The notes beneath the pieces were generated by a model. That model was not told where the DNA came from and made no database searches. It worked only from the letters and a program-made list of their open reading frames with translations. Of a DNA stretch of 64,000 nt, positions 1 to 9,351 are shown piece by piece (the stretch's first letter is position 1; each line of letters begins with the position of its first letter). This stretch comes from Rhodospirillales bacterium (lineage in GTDB: Bacteria; Pseudomonadota; Alphaproteobacteria; Micavibrionales; Micavibrionaceae): NCBI GenBank assembly GCA_020638365.1, contig JACKIQ010000001.1:434001-498000 (forward strand), read 5' to 3'. The position numbers and the translations under genes are program-made.

Positions 1-607
1 CGGCGAGACGCCCGGCGATCGTGCTGTGCCCGCCCTCCAGCAGCCGGCTCAGCAGGTCCGAAGCATCCTGGACCATGGCCAGGGCGGCACGCATCTCAAC
101 CGGACTCGCCCTGAAATGCGCGGGCGGACAGGCGATCAAGGCAGCGTGCAAGGCAAACACCCGCAGCCCGTCTTTGACCTCGATATCCGCCTTGGACGGG
201 AGGTCGAGCCGCAGATCAAAGATCGATGTATCGAAGAGCAGGCCCGTTGGTTTGTTGCCGCCCTTGGGCGCACGGACAAGCAGTTGTCGGGGAACACTGC
301 GGTTTCCAGTGAGCAGGCAGATGGACTGCTCCGCGCTCAGGCACCACGCGCTGCCGAAACGCTCGTTCAGATAGGCTGCGCTGAACGCCCAGAACGAGGC
401 ATACCAGGAGGTGCTCTCCCCTTCTGGTTCATCGGGACGCGCCGGGATATACCAGCCCTTCATCACCTCGCGGAGGAAGCCTGTCCTGAGCAACCGCTCA
501 CGATGCGTGCGGGAGAGGTCTGAGGCCCTTACGGCAACCTGCCCCCGGTCCTGAAGGTCCTTCAGGACGGCGAGTGATTCAGCCAGTTTTTCAGATGGCG
601 CGGCCAT
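1..607 (-). CDS. Fic family protein, N-terminal part (runs off the window)
   Basis: Reading leftward from ATG at 607, the frame is open to the window edge, giving about 202 residues. The sequence has the N-terminal block found on a group of proteobacterial Fic proteins: LSRTHRERLL near residue 30, then GWYIPARPDE, WYASFWAFSAAYL, a PRQLLVRAPKG segment and finally EGGHSTIAGRLA at the edge. That block looks like an AbiEi-type or winged-helix module placed before the AMPylating Fic domain. The catalytic HPFxxGNGR motif would lie beyond position 1 and cannot be checked. The gene is divergent from the recombinase and sits in the island. It may act alone or as a toxin-antitoxin-like module, but the visible part cannot decide this. 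Confidence 0.72.
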   Translation of the reverse strand, partial: MAAPSEKLAESLAVLKDLQDRGQVAVRASDLSRTHRERLLRTGFLREVMKGWYIPARPDEPEGESTSWYASFWAFSAAYLNERFGSAWCLSAEQSICLLTGNRSVPRQLLVRAPKGGNKPTGLLFDTSIFDLRLDLPSKADIEVKDGLRVFALHAALIACPPAHFRASPVEMRAALAMVQDASDLLSRLLEGGHSTIAGRLA

Positions 608-619
608 ACTTAGGGCTCT

Positions 620-630
620 CGTTAGGGTGA
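620..630 (+). repeat. 11-bp repeat shared by both edges of the intergenic block
   Basis: CGTTAGGGTGA occurs here and again at 1385-1395. The second copy supplies the ribosome-binding site of the recombinase. This copy lies just upstream of the Fic start, in antisense to it. The two copies bracket the structured intergenic block. It could be chance, a footprint of rearrangement, or a protein site. Confidence 0.3.
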
Positions 631-757
631 TCGACGTTACGATTGTTAGGTTATTGTGTTTTACTATTATTAGGTTTTTACGTCAATATATTTCTCGGAA
701 ATCTTGCGAAACCGACTGTCCGTCTCCAGGGACGAAACCCTCGGTGCAGGGTCCATG

Positions 758-1222
758 GGCGGCACACGCCTTGGTCGCCATCCAACCGCGATAAGGTTGG
801 CGCACATCCAAACGGCGGACGGTTGGTCGAGGGAATTGCACAAGGGGGAGCCAACACCCCCCTTTGCTGCATGGTTCAGTCCAGATGGAGAGGCACGTCT
901 CCAAGCTCTGGTCGATGGGAAGGTTCCAAGGAAGGGCAGCGCGAAAGCTCCCCTCCTTGGCCTCCATGGAATGGTCTGGGTGTCGGGGCACGAAGGCCCT
1001 GACTGGCGGGTGTCGGGGGCCACTACCCTGACGAGTGCTCAACCGGCGATACGGTTGACTGGCGCATCAAGGCTCGATGCCGGGGATGCGCCACCACGCT
1101 CTTGTCTGAAGACGGGGCAGCGCCCCGCTCTGAAGCCTAGAGCGGCCCCAGAGGATAGAACGGACGGGGGAACGTCCTTCTCAAGATTGTGCGGGGAACA
1201 GACGAAATTTTATTTCGTTTGT
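758..1222 (+). ncRNA. Candidate structured RNA: array of consecutive stem-loops
   Basis: The 790-base gap between the Fic and recombinase genes is packed with short inverted repeats. Stems lie at 758-770, 782-800, 808-826 (one mismatch), 844-861, 887-902, 926-960 (with an inner AGC-GCGAAA-GCT hairpin), 982-1003, 1012-1032, 1039-1058, 1061-1092 (inner GGC-TCGAT-GCC), 1113-1127 or 1125-1145, 1162-1177 and 1198-1222. Most have 5-8 bp and loops of 3-8 bases. G985-T1000, G1015-T1029 and G1201-T1219 are wobbles as + strand RNA but A-C mismatches on the other strand, so + transcription is favoured. The block 782-807 resembles 1039-1068. The frame from 704 to 1315 is open, but its product resembles nothing I know. 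I do not recognise a known RNA class. Confidence 0.42.
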
Positions 1223-1316
1223 ACTACAACGCACATCTTGCGGCCTTCCAAATTGGTCAAACCGGGTGCGTACTACAATCAAGGCTCTGTACTACAAAAT
1301 GACCCAAGCGGATAAT
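1219..1316 (+). promoter_or_regulatory. Three near-palindromic operator-like sites upstream of the recombinase
   Basis: GTACTACAA occurs three times at 1221-1229, 1270-1278 and 1289-1297. In the first copy the flanks extend it to TTGTA-C-TACAA (1219-1229), a perfect dyad. The third keeps TGTA-C-TACA and the second keeps GTA-C-TAC. A possible -10 hexamer, GATAAT at 1311-1316, follows the third site, so a protein bound there would overlap the promoter region of the recombinase gene. Multiple dyads before an integrase suggest repressor or accessory-factor binding. The binder is unknown. Confidence 0.42.
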
Positions 1317-1399
1317 GTTCGAACCCTGATGTGTGGATCGTTTTCATTCTTTCCTTCTCCTGCTCGTCTTGAGATGACGAAGTGCGTTAGGGTGAAGCC

Positions 1400-3016
<1,617 letters not shown>

Positions 3017-3270
3017 GCAATATAAGGTGACCCTTTGGAGTGGAGGGACATTACGCGAAACGCCAGGTTATTTCAAGTCTTTGAAGTGGGTTCGCATAAC
3101 TATTTATAAAACAAGGCTTTGTCGCATAAAACTTTACGTTTTGACCGATTTTATGGCATTATCCGTCAACATAAAAAGAACCAAGCGGGCATACATTTCA
3201 AAGTTACCTTCTGCCCGGCTTTGTTTGTTATAATGTTTTGTTGCAACATTTCTTTAGGGGTGAGGTCTGC

Positions 3271-3591
3271 ATGGGGGCCGTGGAACAGGATCAATCAGAC
3301 GAAGCGGACAGAAGCGTCCCCTTTGCCTATGTTTACCTGCGGGGAAAAGATCATCAGAAAATCTGGGCGGTTATCGCCGCTCCGCCGTCGCGTCAGGATG
3401 CTCTGAGCGAAGCAATCAAGGGCGTTCAGGGCCGCGGGGATAAAGTCAATCTGCCCAGTCTCATTTCCGCTTTTAACGGCGAAATCACAGATGCCGGGCC
3501 GGGCGAAGTTTCCAAAGACGTTCGAGAGGCGTTCAAGCTTTTGTACGGAGAGTCCGACAGAGACCAGACATCCTTGCAACTGGATACATAA
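3271..3591 (+). CDS. Hypothetical protein, 106 aa
   Basis: I do not recognise this protein. ATG at 3271 follows a clear GGGGTGAGG ribosome site, so I prefer it to the upstream in-frame TTG at 3238. The product is soluble, with no signal peptide or membrane segment. It has a moderately conserved-looking stretch (residues 15-35, FAYVYLRGKDHQKIWAVIA) and an acidic C-terminus. The gene lies 18 bases upstream of a 450-residue orphan in the same direction, so the two are probably co-transcribed. Both follow the tRNA-Arg junction and could be chromosomal genes specific to the lineage. Confidence 0.6.
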   Translation: MGAVEQDQSDEADRSVPFAYVYLRGKDHQKIWAVIAAPPSRQDALSEAIKGVQGRGDKVNLPSLISAFNGEITDAGPGEVSKDVREAFKLLYGESDRDQTSLQLDT

Positions 3592-3609
3592 AACCGGAGT
3601 CTGCGTAAA

Positions 3610-4962
3610 ATGGCCGAAGAACGCCAGAGCGATGTAAAAGCAGATCGGGAACAGGGAAGCGTTGCTTCGCACTGGATTCCTGTAGGGCATGACGTCGAGG
3701 AACATGACCTGCCGCCTTTAACCGCACTTTTGGGCGCAATTTTACGTTTTGACGATCAAAAGAACCGAGCGCGACAGGAATTTTCCGACGAAGCGCTTTC
3801 AGACGCGGCGTCTTTTGTCGAGATTGGCGAATCTGGCGTGCACGCCCTTGCAGGACATTCCCTTGTCCCTTTGGGCGATAACCCGTTTGCCTATATCTCC
3901 GCTACCGCGGCCATATACCTGCTTACCCAGATCCATAGGGAGGAAAAAAACCAGGAAGGAAAGCTCAAGAATGCGCTTGAGCTTCTTGACGAGTACATGA
4001 GAACGCATCGTTCCGACGTCCTTCATAAAGCCGGGCTTGAACTTGAGCAGGTTCCCAATGCCCCTCTCGGTCAGGAAACTAAAAATCGTACGGTGTCTCT
4101 TTTAAAGGTCTACGAAATCGGGGGCCGTGTCGCGGGTACGGACGCTTCGACGGCCAAGAGGATCGCTGATCGACTGGTTGCTTTTGGAAAGGGTACGCGG
4201 CATGCGCTGGGCCAGACCTTTGCAAACGCGTACTGGCGTAATCCCCGCAATATCGTGGGGATATTCGGCTCGGCTGTAAAAGCGGCACGCGTCTCTTTGC
4301 GCATGGCGCATTTTAAGGTTACCGGGAAGAACGAAATTCATGAAGATCATGCGAACGGCTTTAAGGACAAAGCTGAGATGCCTTATAGCGTCGGGAAAGC
4401 CACGCCAACAGGTCCGATTGACCTGTCCGAAGTCGTCATCGAGGGGCTGGAGAAGCAGGACCCCTCTCGCCTCGATCCGCGAGTCCTTGAGGAAAGCCTG
4501 CATATTGATGAGCAATATCAAAAACTTCTGAAGGATCGTGTTAAATTTTTTCGGCTCGCCGTTATACAGGGGGTTTTTATCGGGGCCTCTACGGCACAGG
4601 GCGTATACAACGTAATGCACGGCGATGGCGGCTGGGCTTTCGTAAACTTTTCTAGCGCAAGCGCTGCCGCGGGGCCGTTTAAATTCTTTGCCGACATGTT
4701 CGTTGTCAAAGATGCGCTGCTTCATACGCACAGGGCGGAAATGGGGCATAAAATCGCCGTTCTTGCCGGCAAGGAAAGCAAGGATTCCCAGGAAAAACGC
4801 AAGGCAAAGAGAGACAGGGACGATGGAGACGGCAGTACCAAAGGCGGTCCGGACGGACACAAAGACAGAACTGACGTGCTGGAGGATGCGTATCCTGACG
4901 AGGAAGAATTCCGTTATGACGAACAGAGTCCAGAATCCGAAGCACGACCTATGGAACCATGA
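3610..4962 (+). CDS. Hypothetical protein, 450 aa
   Basis: The function is unknown. The protein is long, soluble at its N-terminus and mostly helical by composition. A weakly hydrophobic stretch near residues 315-330 (FFRLAVIQGVFIGAST) and another near 345-365 could be amphipathic or membrane-associated. The last 60 or so residues are highly charged and repetitive in Lys, Asp and Glu, and probably disordered. No catalytic motif was recognised. It follows the 106-residue orphan by 18 bases and probably forms an operon with it. The ribosome site before ATG 3610 is weak, which fits translational coupling. Confidence 0.68.
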   Translation: MAEERQSDVKADREQGSVASHWIPVGHDVEEHDLPPLTALLGAILRFDDQKNRARQEFSDEALSDAASFVEIGESGVHALAGHSLVPLGDNPFAYISATAAIYLLTQIHREEKNQEGKLKNALELLDEYMRTHRSDVLHKAGLELEQVPNAPLGQETKNRTVSLLKVYEIGGRVAGTDASTAKRIADRLVAFGKGTRHALGQTFANAYWRNPRNIVGIFGSAVKAARVSLRMAHFKVTGKNEIHEDHANGFKDKAEMPYSVGKATPTGPIDLSEVVIEGLEKQDPSRLDPRVLEESLHIDEQYQKLLKDRVKFFRLAVIQGVFIGASTAQGVYNVMHGDGGWAFVNFSSASAAAGPFKFFADMFVVKDALLHTHRAEMGHKIAVLAGKESKDSQEKRKAKRDRDDGDGSTKGGPDGHKDRTDVLEDAYPDEEEFRYDEQSPESEARPMEP

Positions 4963-5015
4963 GCGCCCCGCCGTCTAACTAAAAACAGATAAAGTGGAAA
5001 AAGCCAGCGTTCTTA

Positions 5016-5744
5016 TTAGAGCGGAGGGCCGTTCTGAAACGATTTGAGAAGCTGCGACTGGTTAAAGCTTATCAGGTTCAGCCTGTCGACCATTTTACTA
5101 AAGGACGTGTAATGGCCACCCTGATAGAAAGCCACAGCCTTGCGGCCACTGTCATAGTAATAGCCACCCCCGTTCGAAAGAATAAAACCGACGAGTTGCG
5201 TGTACGTCTTGATAAAGTCGGCCTGCAACCTGAAATACTCCGTGCTTTTCTTTCGCAAGGAGTCTATCGCCTGCTTGCCCGTCTGTTCCAGAATTTTCTG
5301 GTCATCTGGCGAAAAAGTCTTTACGGATTCCGTATAATCCCTTTCAAAATTATCAATCAGAGTCTGGGTTCTTTTATAGTTGTCCTTCAGCGTCTTTTTC
5401 GCGTTATCTATGTCTTTTTTAAATTCTTCCTTGCGGCGGGTGACCTGAAATTTAAACGGCTCGATCAAATCATACATCTGCTTGCGATAGTCAACGTCCA
5501 TCTCGGTATAGCCGATAAAGACCGTCGTAACGTCATATAACTTGATGTCAAGCTTTTCCGCCTTCTTGACATTTCCAACCTTAGAGGAAAAGACGCGCGG
5601 AACGGTGGGTGGAAGAGTTTCTTCCTCAGGAGCCGGAGGCTGAGGATTATATTGTCCCTTGATTTGCGCCCATGCCGGTGCGCCTATGGAGACAGAAGCA
5701 CACAACACACTCAAACAGAACAGAAAACGACCGAGTTTTTTCAT
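5016..5744 (-). CDS. Hypothetical exported protein, 242 aa
   Basis: The N-terminus is a typical Sec signal: a KKLGR basic start, a hydrophobic core and an AWA-Q cleavage region near residue 26. A Pro-rich segment follows. Residues 90-170 are rich in Lys and Glu and probably form a coiled coil. The C-terminal part has Gly/Tyr-rich GGGYYYDSG followed by AVAFYQGGHY. The product should be periplasmic or outer-membrane attached. It converges with the 450-residue orphan upstream, and no operon partner is visible. I do not recognise the family. Confidence 0.65.
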   Translation of the reverse strand: MKKLGRFLFCLSVLCASVSIGAPAWAQIKGQYNPQPPAPEEETLPPTVPRVFSSKVGNVKKAEKLDIKLYDVTTVFIGYTEMDVDYRKQMYDLIEPFKFQVTRRKEEFKKDIDNAKKTLKDNYKRTQTLIDNFERDYTESVKTFSPDDQKILEQTGKQAIDSLRKKSTEYFRLQADFIKTYTQLVGFILSNGGGYYYDSGRKAVAFYQGGHYTSFSKMVDRLNLISFNQSQLLKSFQNGPPL

Positions 5745-5880
5745 GTGTTAATCATTGCACGATCAGCGATATTTTTCAACATTGCTTGTGATATAAACTG
5801 CTAGTCCAGCGTCCTATTTTTCATAATTTTTGGCCGAGCGGTTCCTTTCCGGTCTCTTCCGGCACTGTGGGCTTTAGATT

Positions 5881-8127
5881 TCAGGCTGCTTCCCGGTGTT
5901 GCGGGGTTTCCTGCGCTTGACCGCCGCTGCGAACCCGATCCAAAAACGCGGATACGGCCTTTTCCAGATCATCGGCGAAGGCCGCTATTTCATCGGCTGA
6001 ACGATTCAATTCCTGAGCCGCTGTTCCCGTCTGGTTCGCCGCTGTCTGAACGTTTAGAATCTCGTTTGAAACCTGCTGTGATGCTTCCGAAACCTCGTCG
6101 ATATTGCGGGTGATTTCCGCTATGACCGCGTTCTGCTCTTCCACAGCGCTGGCCGTCCCTGCAGAACTGGCATCTATGCCGGAAATATCGGAAATAATTT
6201 CCTGCATCGCCCGGACAGCGCCCCCTGTCGCCTTTTGAATCTGCGTAATGCGGCTTTCGATTTCTTCGGTTTTTTTCGCCGTTTCGTTCGCGAGTTTCTT
6301 GACTTCGTCCGCGACGACGGCGAAGCCCTTGCCGGCCTCCCCTGCCCTTGCCGCCTCGATGGTGGCGTTCAGGGCCAGAAGGTTCGTCTGTTCCGCAATA
6401 TCCTTAATCGCCACAACCACCTCACCGATATTGTTTACAAGGCTGTTCAGTTGGTCCACTTCCTTGCTCGTGCGAGCGGCATTGCCGGAAGCCTGGTTGG
6501 CCTTGCTGGCCACATCCGATATCTGGTGAGAGATTTCCTGCGCACTGGCGGTCATTTCCTCGGTCGCAGAAGCGACCGTCGCGGCGTTAGCGCTAGTCTC
6601 TTCTGCAGCGGACGCCACTGAAGCGCTTGATTGCTGCGCTTCGCCAGCAGTATTTGACATTAATCGAGCGGATTCCTGAAGTTTTTCAGCCGACACAGCC
6701 AGATTCTGAATAGCCGTTCCGACCTCACGGTCGAACTGATCGGCCATCTGGTTCATAATCCGGCGTTTTTCCGCTTCAGCCTGCCTTTCGTTTTCCGACT
6801 GAGCTTCACGCAGGCGCCGGGCTTCCAGACCGCTTTCCTTGAAGACCTGAACGGAGGCCGCCATGTCCCCTATTTCATCTCCGCGCTCGCGGCCCGGTAT
6901 CGTCACGTCGAAATTACCCTGCGCGAGCGCTCCCATGGCTCCGGTCATGCTGGCAATTGGTCCCGCGATGCGGCGAGCCACGAAGAGGCCGCAGGCCGCG
7001 ACCACCGCCAAAATCACCATTGTTATCCAAAACGCCGCCTGTTGCATGGCCTGGATCGGGGCCATCACGTCCGTCATTTCATCTTCCATCAAGACGGCCC
7101 AACGGGTTCCAAGAAATTCGAGGTTCGTATAGGCCGAGACGACCTGCACGCCGCGGTAATCAGGCTGGACGACAAAACCGGACTGGCCCTCAAGAGCCCG
7201 CGCGATGCTTTCTCCCTCGACTTTAGCGTTGAGGATGGTCGTTTCACCCTCCTTGGCATAGATCGAATCGCTGCGCATCAGCCCGTCTTTCCCGACGATG
7301 TACGCAGCGACGTGCGCTTCTTGTTCATCATGGCCGGCTTGCTCATCACTCTTCGAAGCGCTGTTCATTATCGCGTTCAAGCGGCCGATGGGCATCTGAA
7401 ACGCCATCACGCCTGCTAAGGAACCATCCTCGTTGAGGATCGGTTGAGAAATAAAGCTGGCCGGCACGTCATTACTGGGTTTATACGGTTTGAAATCAAA
7501 AAATGCCTGAAGTTCCGCCTTCGGGTTTTCGGCAGCAGCACGAAACGCGTTCGCAAGATCAGTCTCTTTCCACGGCCCCGAGTTCATGTTCGTGGCGTAA
7601 TCCAGCTCCTTGAAAACGGTATAAACGAGGTTGCCGTCTTTATCGAACAGGAAGATATCGTAGTATTCACGGGTTTGCTGGAGCTTATGGAACCAGGGGT
7701 GATACTGGCGGTGATATCTGTCGTAAAGCGTACCTTCCTCCGGCCCGTCCCACATGTCTTTCTGGCCCACCGGATTGGGGTTACGCCCCTTGATCTCGTC
7801 CACGTTGATATAGAGGGCCTGCAATCTCTGGGTCTGGTTGAAGGCGAGATCCCGCCACCCTTCCTCGAAATCCTTTAGGGCCTGACGCACGTAGGGGCTG
7901 CTCGCAGAAACCTTGAGGTCCTCGCTTATGGATCCCAGATAATTCGATAATGCCCCCGCCTTGGCCTTTCCCGATTCAAGAAGGCTGCCCTCCGTTGACA
8001 GTAACGCGTCCCTCGAAGCCTGATTCACGATGAAGTACCCTGTCAAACCTGACGCGATCAGGCAAAAAAACGCGAACAAAAAGGGCAATTTTTGGGAAAT
8101 TTTTAATTTAGCCAGAGACATCGTCAT
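5881..8127 (-). CDS. Methyl-accepting chemotaxis protein
   Basis: This 748-residue chemoreceptor senses a ligand in the periplasm and controls the CheA/CheW kinase complex. The first membrane helix is at about residues 14-32. A large periplasmic sensor follows to about 360, with Cache-like features such as YHPWFHKLQQTREYYDIFLFD and a predicted small-molecule pocket. The second membrane helix is at about 365-390, then HAMP at about 390-445 (GPIASMTGAMGALAQG). The signalling domain holds the invariant hairpin EQTNLLALNATIEAARAG at about 590-607. No CheR/CheB-docking pentapeptide is evident at the C-terminus (ETPQHREAA). No other chemotaxis gene is in the window, so this is an orphan receptor. 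The ligand cannot be inferred. Confidence 0.95.
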   Translation of the reverse strand: MTMSLAKLKISQKLPFLFAFFCLIASGLTGYFIVNQASRDALLSTEGSLLESGKAKAGALSNYLGSISEDLKVSASSPYVRQALKDFEEGWRDLAFNQTQRLQALYINVDEIKGRNPNPVGQKDMWDGPEEGTLYDRYHRQYHPWFHKLQQTREYYDIFLFDKDGNLVYTVFKELDYATNMNSGPWKETDLANAFRAAAENPKAELQAFFDFKPYKPSNDVPASFISQPILNEDGSLAGVMAFQMPIGRLNAIMNSASKSDEQAGHDEQEAHVAAYIVGKDGLMRSDSIYAKEGETTILNAKVEGESIARALEGQSGFVVQPDYRGVQVVSAYTNLEFLGTRWAVLMEDEMTDVMAPIQAMQQAAFWITMVILAVVAACGLFVARRIAGPIASMTGAMGALAQGNFDVTIPGRERGDEIGDMAASVQVFKESGLEARRLREAQSENERQAEAEKRRIMNQMADQFDREVGTAIQNLAVSAEKLQESARLMSNTAGEAQQSSASVASAAEETSANAATVASATEEMTASAQEISHQISDVASKANQASGNAARTSKEVDQLNSLVNNIGEVVVAIKDIAEQTNLLALNATIEAARAGEAGKGFAVVADEVKKLANETAKKTEEIESRITQIQKATGGAVRAMQEIISDISGIDASSAGTASAVEEQNAVIAEITRNIDEVSEASQQVSNEILNVQTAANQTGTAAQELNRSADEIAAFADDLEKAVSAFLDRVRSGGQAQETPQHREAA

Positions 8128-8212
8128 TCCTCATCCTGAGAAAAAAAGCAAGATTAGCACCTACGCAGTAAAACCGGCGGGAGCGTCATGTTATACGCTC
8201 CCACACCGTTCT

Positions 8213-8953
8213 TTAGAAACTTCTGGATACGCCGAAAATTACACGCTCTTCGCATCCATCCGAACATTCACTTGTTTCATCCAGATCCGTATCGACGTAC
8301 GCGAGCGACAGATCGAACCCGTAGAGATTGTAACCCAGCCCCAGAGACCAGTCGTTATAGTCCTCTACGCCGAATTTGCTTTCATCGTCGATGTCCTGAT
8401 GACCGAAATGACCGTTTACACTCAATCCCTTGAATACAGGAGCCTCGAACGCGGCAGAAAAATAATGCGCATCGCCGCTATCAGCAAAGAAATTCGGGGA
8501 GTAATTATAGGACGCGGTCAACGCCACCACTTCAAAATCATACCCCAGAGAGGCCGCAAATTCCCAGAAATCGTAGTCCAGTGCGCTATCAGCCCCCGGA
8601 TAAGCGTAATAAATGACACCCAGATCGTAATTCAACCCCCGGAAGTCATTTGCATATCCGGCATAAAGATCGACCTCAACCGATGCTTCGTCACCATCGT
8701 TAAAGTTGACGTTCGAACCCCATATCCCCGCGTAAAGGCCGGACGTGTGGTTCACATCAAACCCTCCCTGGACGGCGGGGTTCTCGTTTGACTGCGCCAG
8801 TCCCCGAAATGAATATTCGGTTACGAAGCCGACGTTCGCGGAAAGACTGATCCCTGAAGACTCCAACGGGTCGGGCCCAGCGGCCCACGCGTTGCAGGAG
8901 AACGCAGCACCTAACATTGACGCCAGATAAAAAGCTTTAGTTTTGATCATCAT
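8213..8953 (-). CDS. TorF-family putative porin (Gcw_chp type)
   Basis: This 246-residue protein has a Sec signal (cleavage after about residue 25, AWA-AG) and alternating hydrophobic strands typical of an outer-membrane beta-barrel. It begins ISLSANVGFVTEYSFRGLAQS, the hallmark opening of the Gcw_chp/TorF group, and ends in aromatic SRSF as barrel proteins do. Repeated YAG, DYN and NYD turns mark the strands. It probably forms a small channel in the outer membrane. Members of this family occur beside transport and regulatory genes, but here it stands between a chemoreceptor and an AT-rich gap. The substrate is unknown. Confidence 0.85.
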   Translation of the reverse strand: MMIKTKAFYLASMLGAAFSCNAWAAGPDPLESSGISLSANVGFVTEYSFRGLAQSNENPAVQGGFDVNHTSGLYAGIWGSNVNFNDGDEASVEVDLYAGYANDFRGLNYDLGVIYYAYPGADSALDYDFWEFAASLGYDFEVVALTASYNYSPNFFADSGDAHYFSAAFEAPVFKGLSVNGHFGHQDIDDESKFGVEDYNDWSLGLGYNLYGFDLSLAYVDTDLDETSECSDGCEERVIFGVSRSF

Positions 8954-9351
8954 TCTCTCACCTTGGTAATTATTTCAAAGCCTCCGCACTCTTCAAGAAA
9001 TCGGGAATACGGCCAGTTCAGGACCAAAAAGGTCTTATTTTTGGGTAAGCAGCGGTAGTTTCTGGAAGAAAAGCAGTGAAGTATTTGGAAGAAAACAGCT
9101 AAAAAACATAACTTTATCTATATAAAGGTGAAATCAGTATTATTTCAATCGCCTTTTTCTCAATATGCACGTTATTCCCGCTTAAAAAACACAGTGTGGC
9201 AAAAAAGACATAAAATTTCTTGTAGAATTTGTTCTGCTTCAATATTGTAGGACGGTTATAGAAAAAGAATTTGGGTTAACATATAATATTCAGGGGATGG
9301 GAGCGGAATTATATCATGGCATTAATTTTCCTCTCCTAAAAAATTTTTGAG
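8954..9351. other. Intergenic, AT-rich, divergent promoters
   Basis: This region of about 400 bases separates the porin (leftward) from the 735-residue orphan (rightward) and must hold both promoters. I see a weak candidate pair for the rightward gene, TTGTAG at 9220-9225 and TATTGT at 9243-9248 with a 17-base gap. A short GACC/GGTC hairpin followed by a T-rich run lies near 9023-9041. No coding potential or RNA gene was recognised. Confidence 0.35.

Noticed and set aside
758..1222. CRISPR array or integron attC array
   Set aside because: The repeats are inverted and not identical in sequence or spacing, and no Cas, spacer pattern or tyrosine integron integrase is seen.
758..1222. Group I or group II intron
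   Set aside because: I could not find a domain V-like hairpin of group II introns or a P7/P3 core, and no reverse transcriptase or homing endonuclease is present.
704..1315. Open + strand frame of 203 codons across the stem-loop block
   Set aside because: It has no recognisable composition or homology, its start lacks a ribosome site and it overlaps clear inverted repeats. GC-rich structured DNA often leaves long frames open.
9021..9041. Terminator-like hairpin upstream of the porin
   Set aside because: The stem is only 4 bp, and no + strand gene ends near it.
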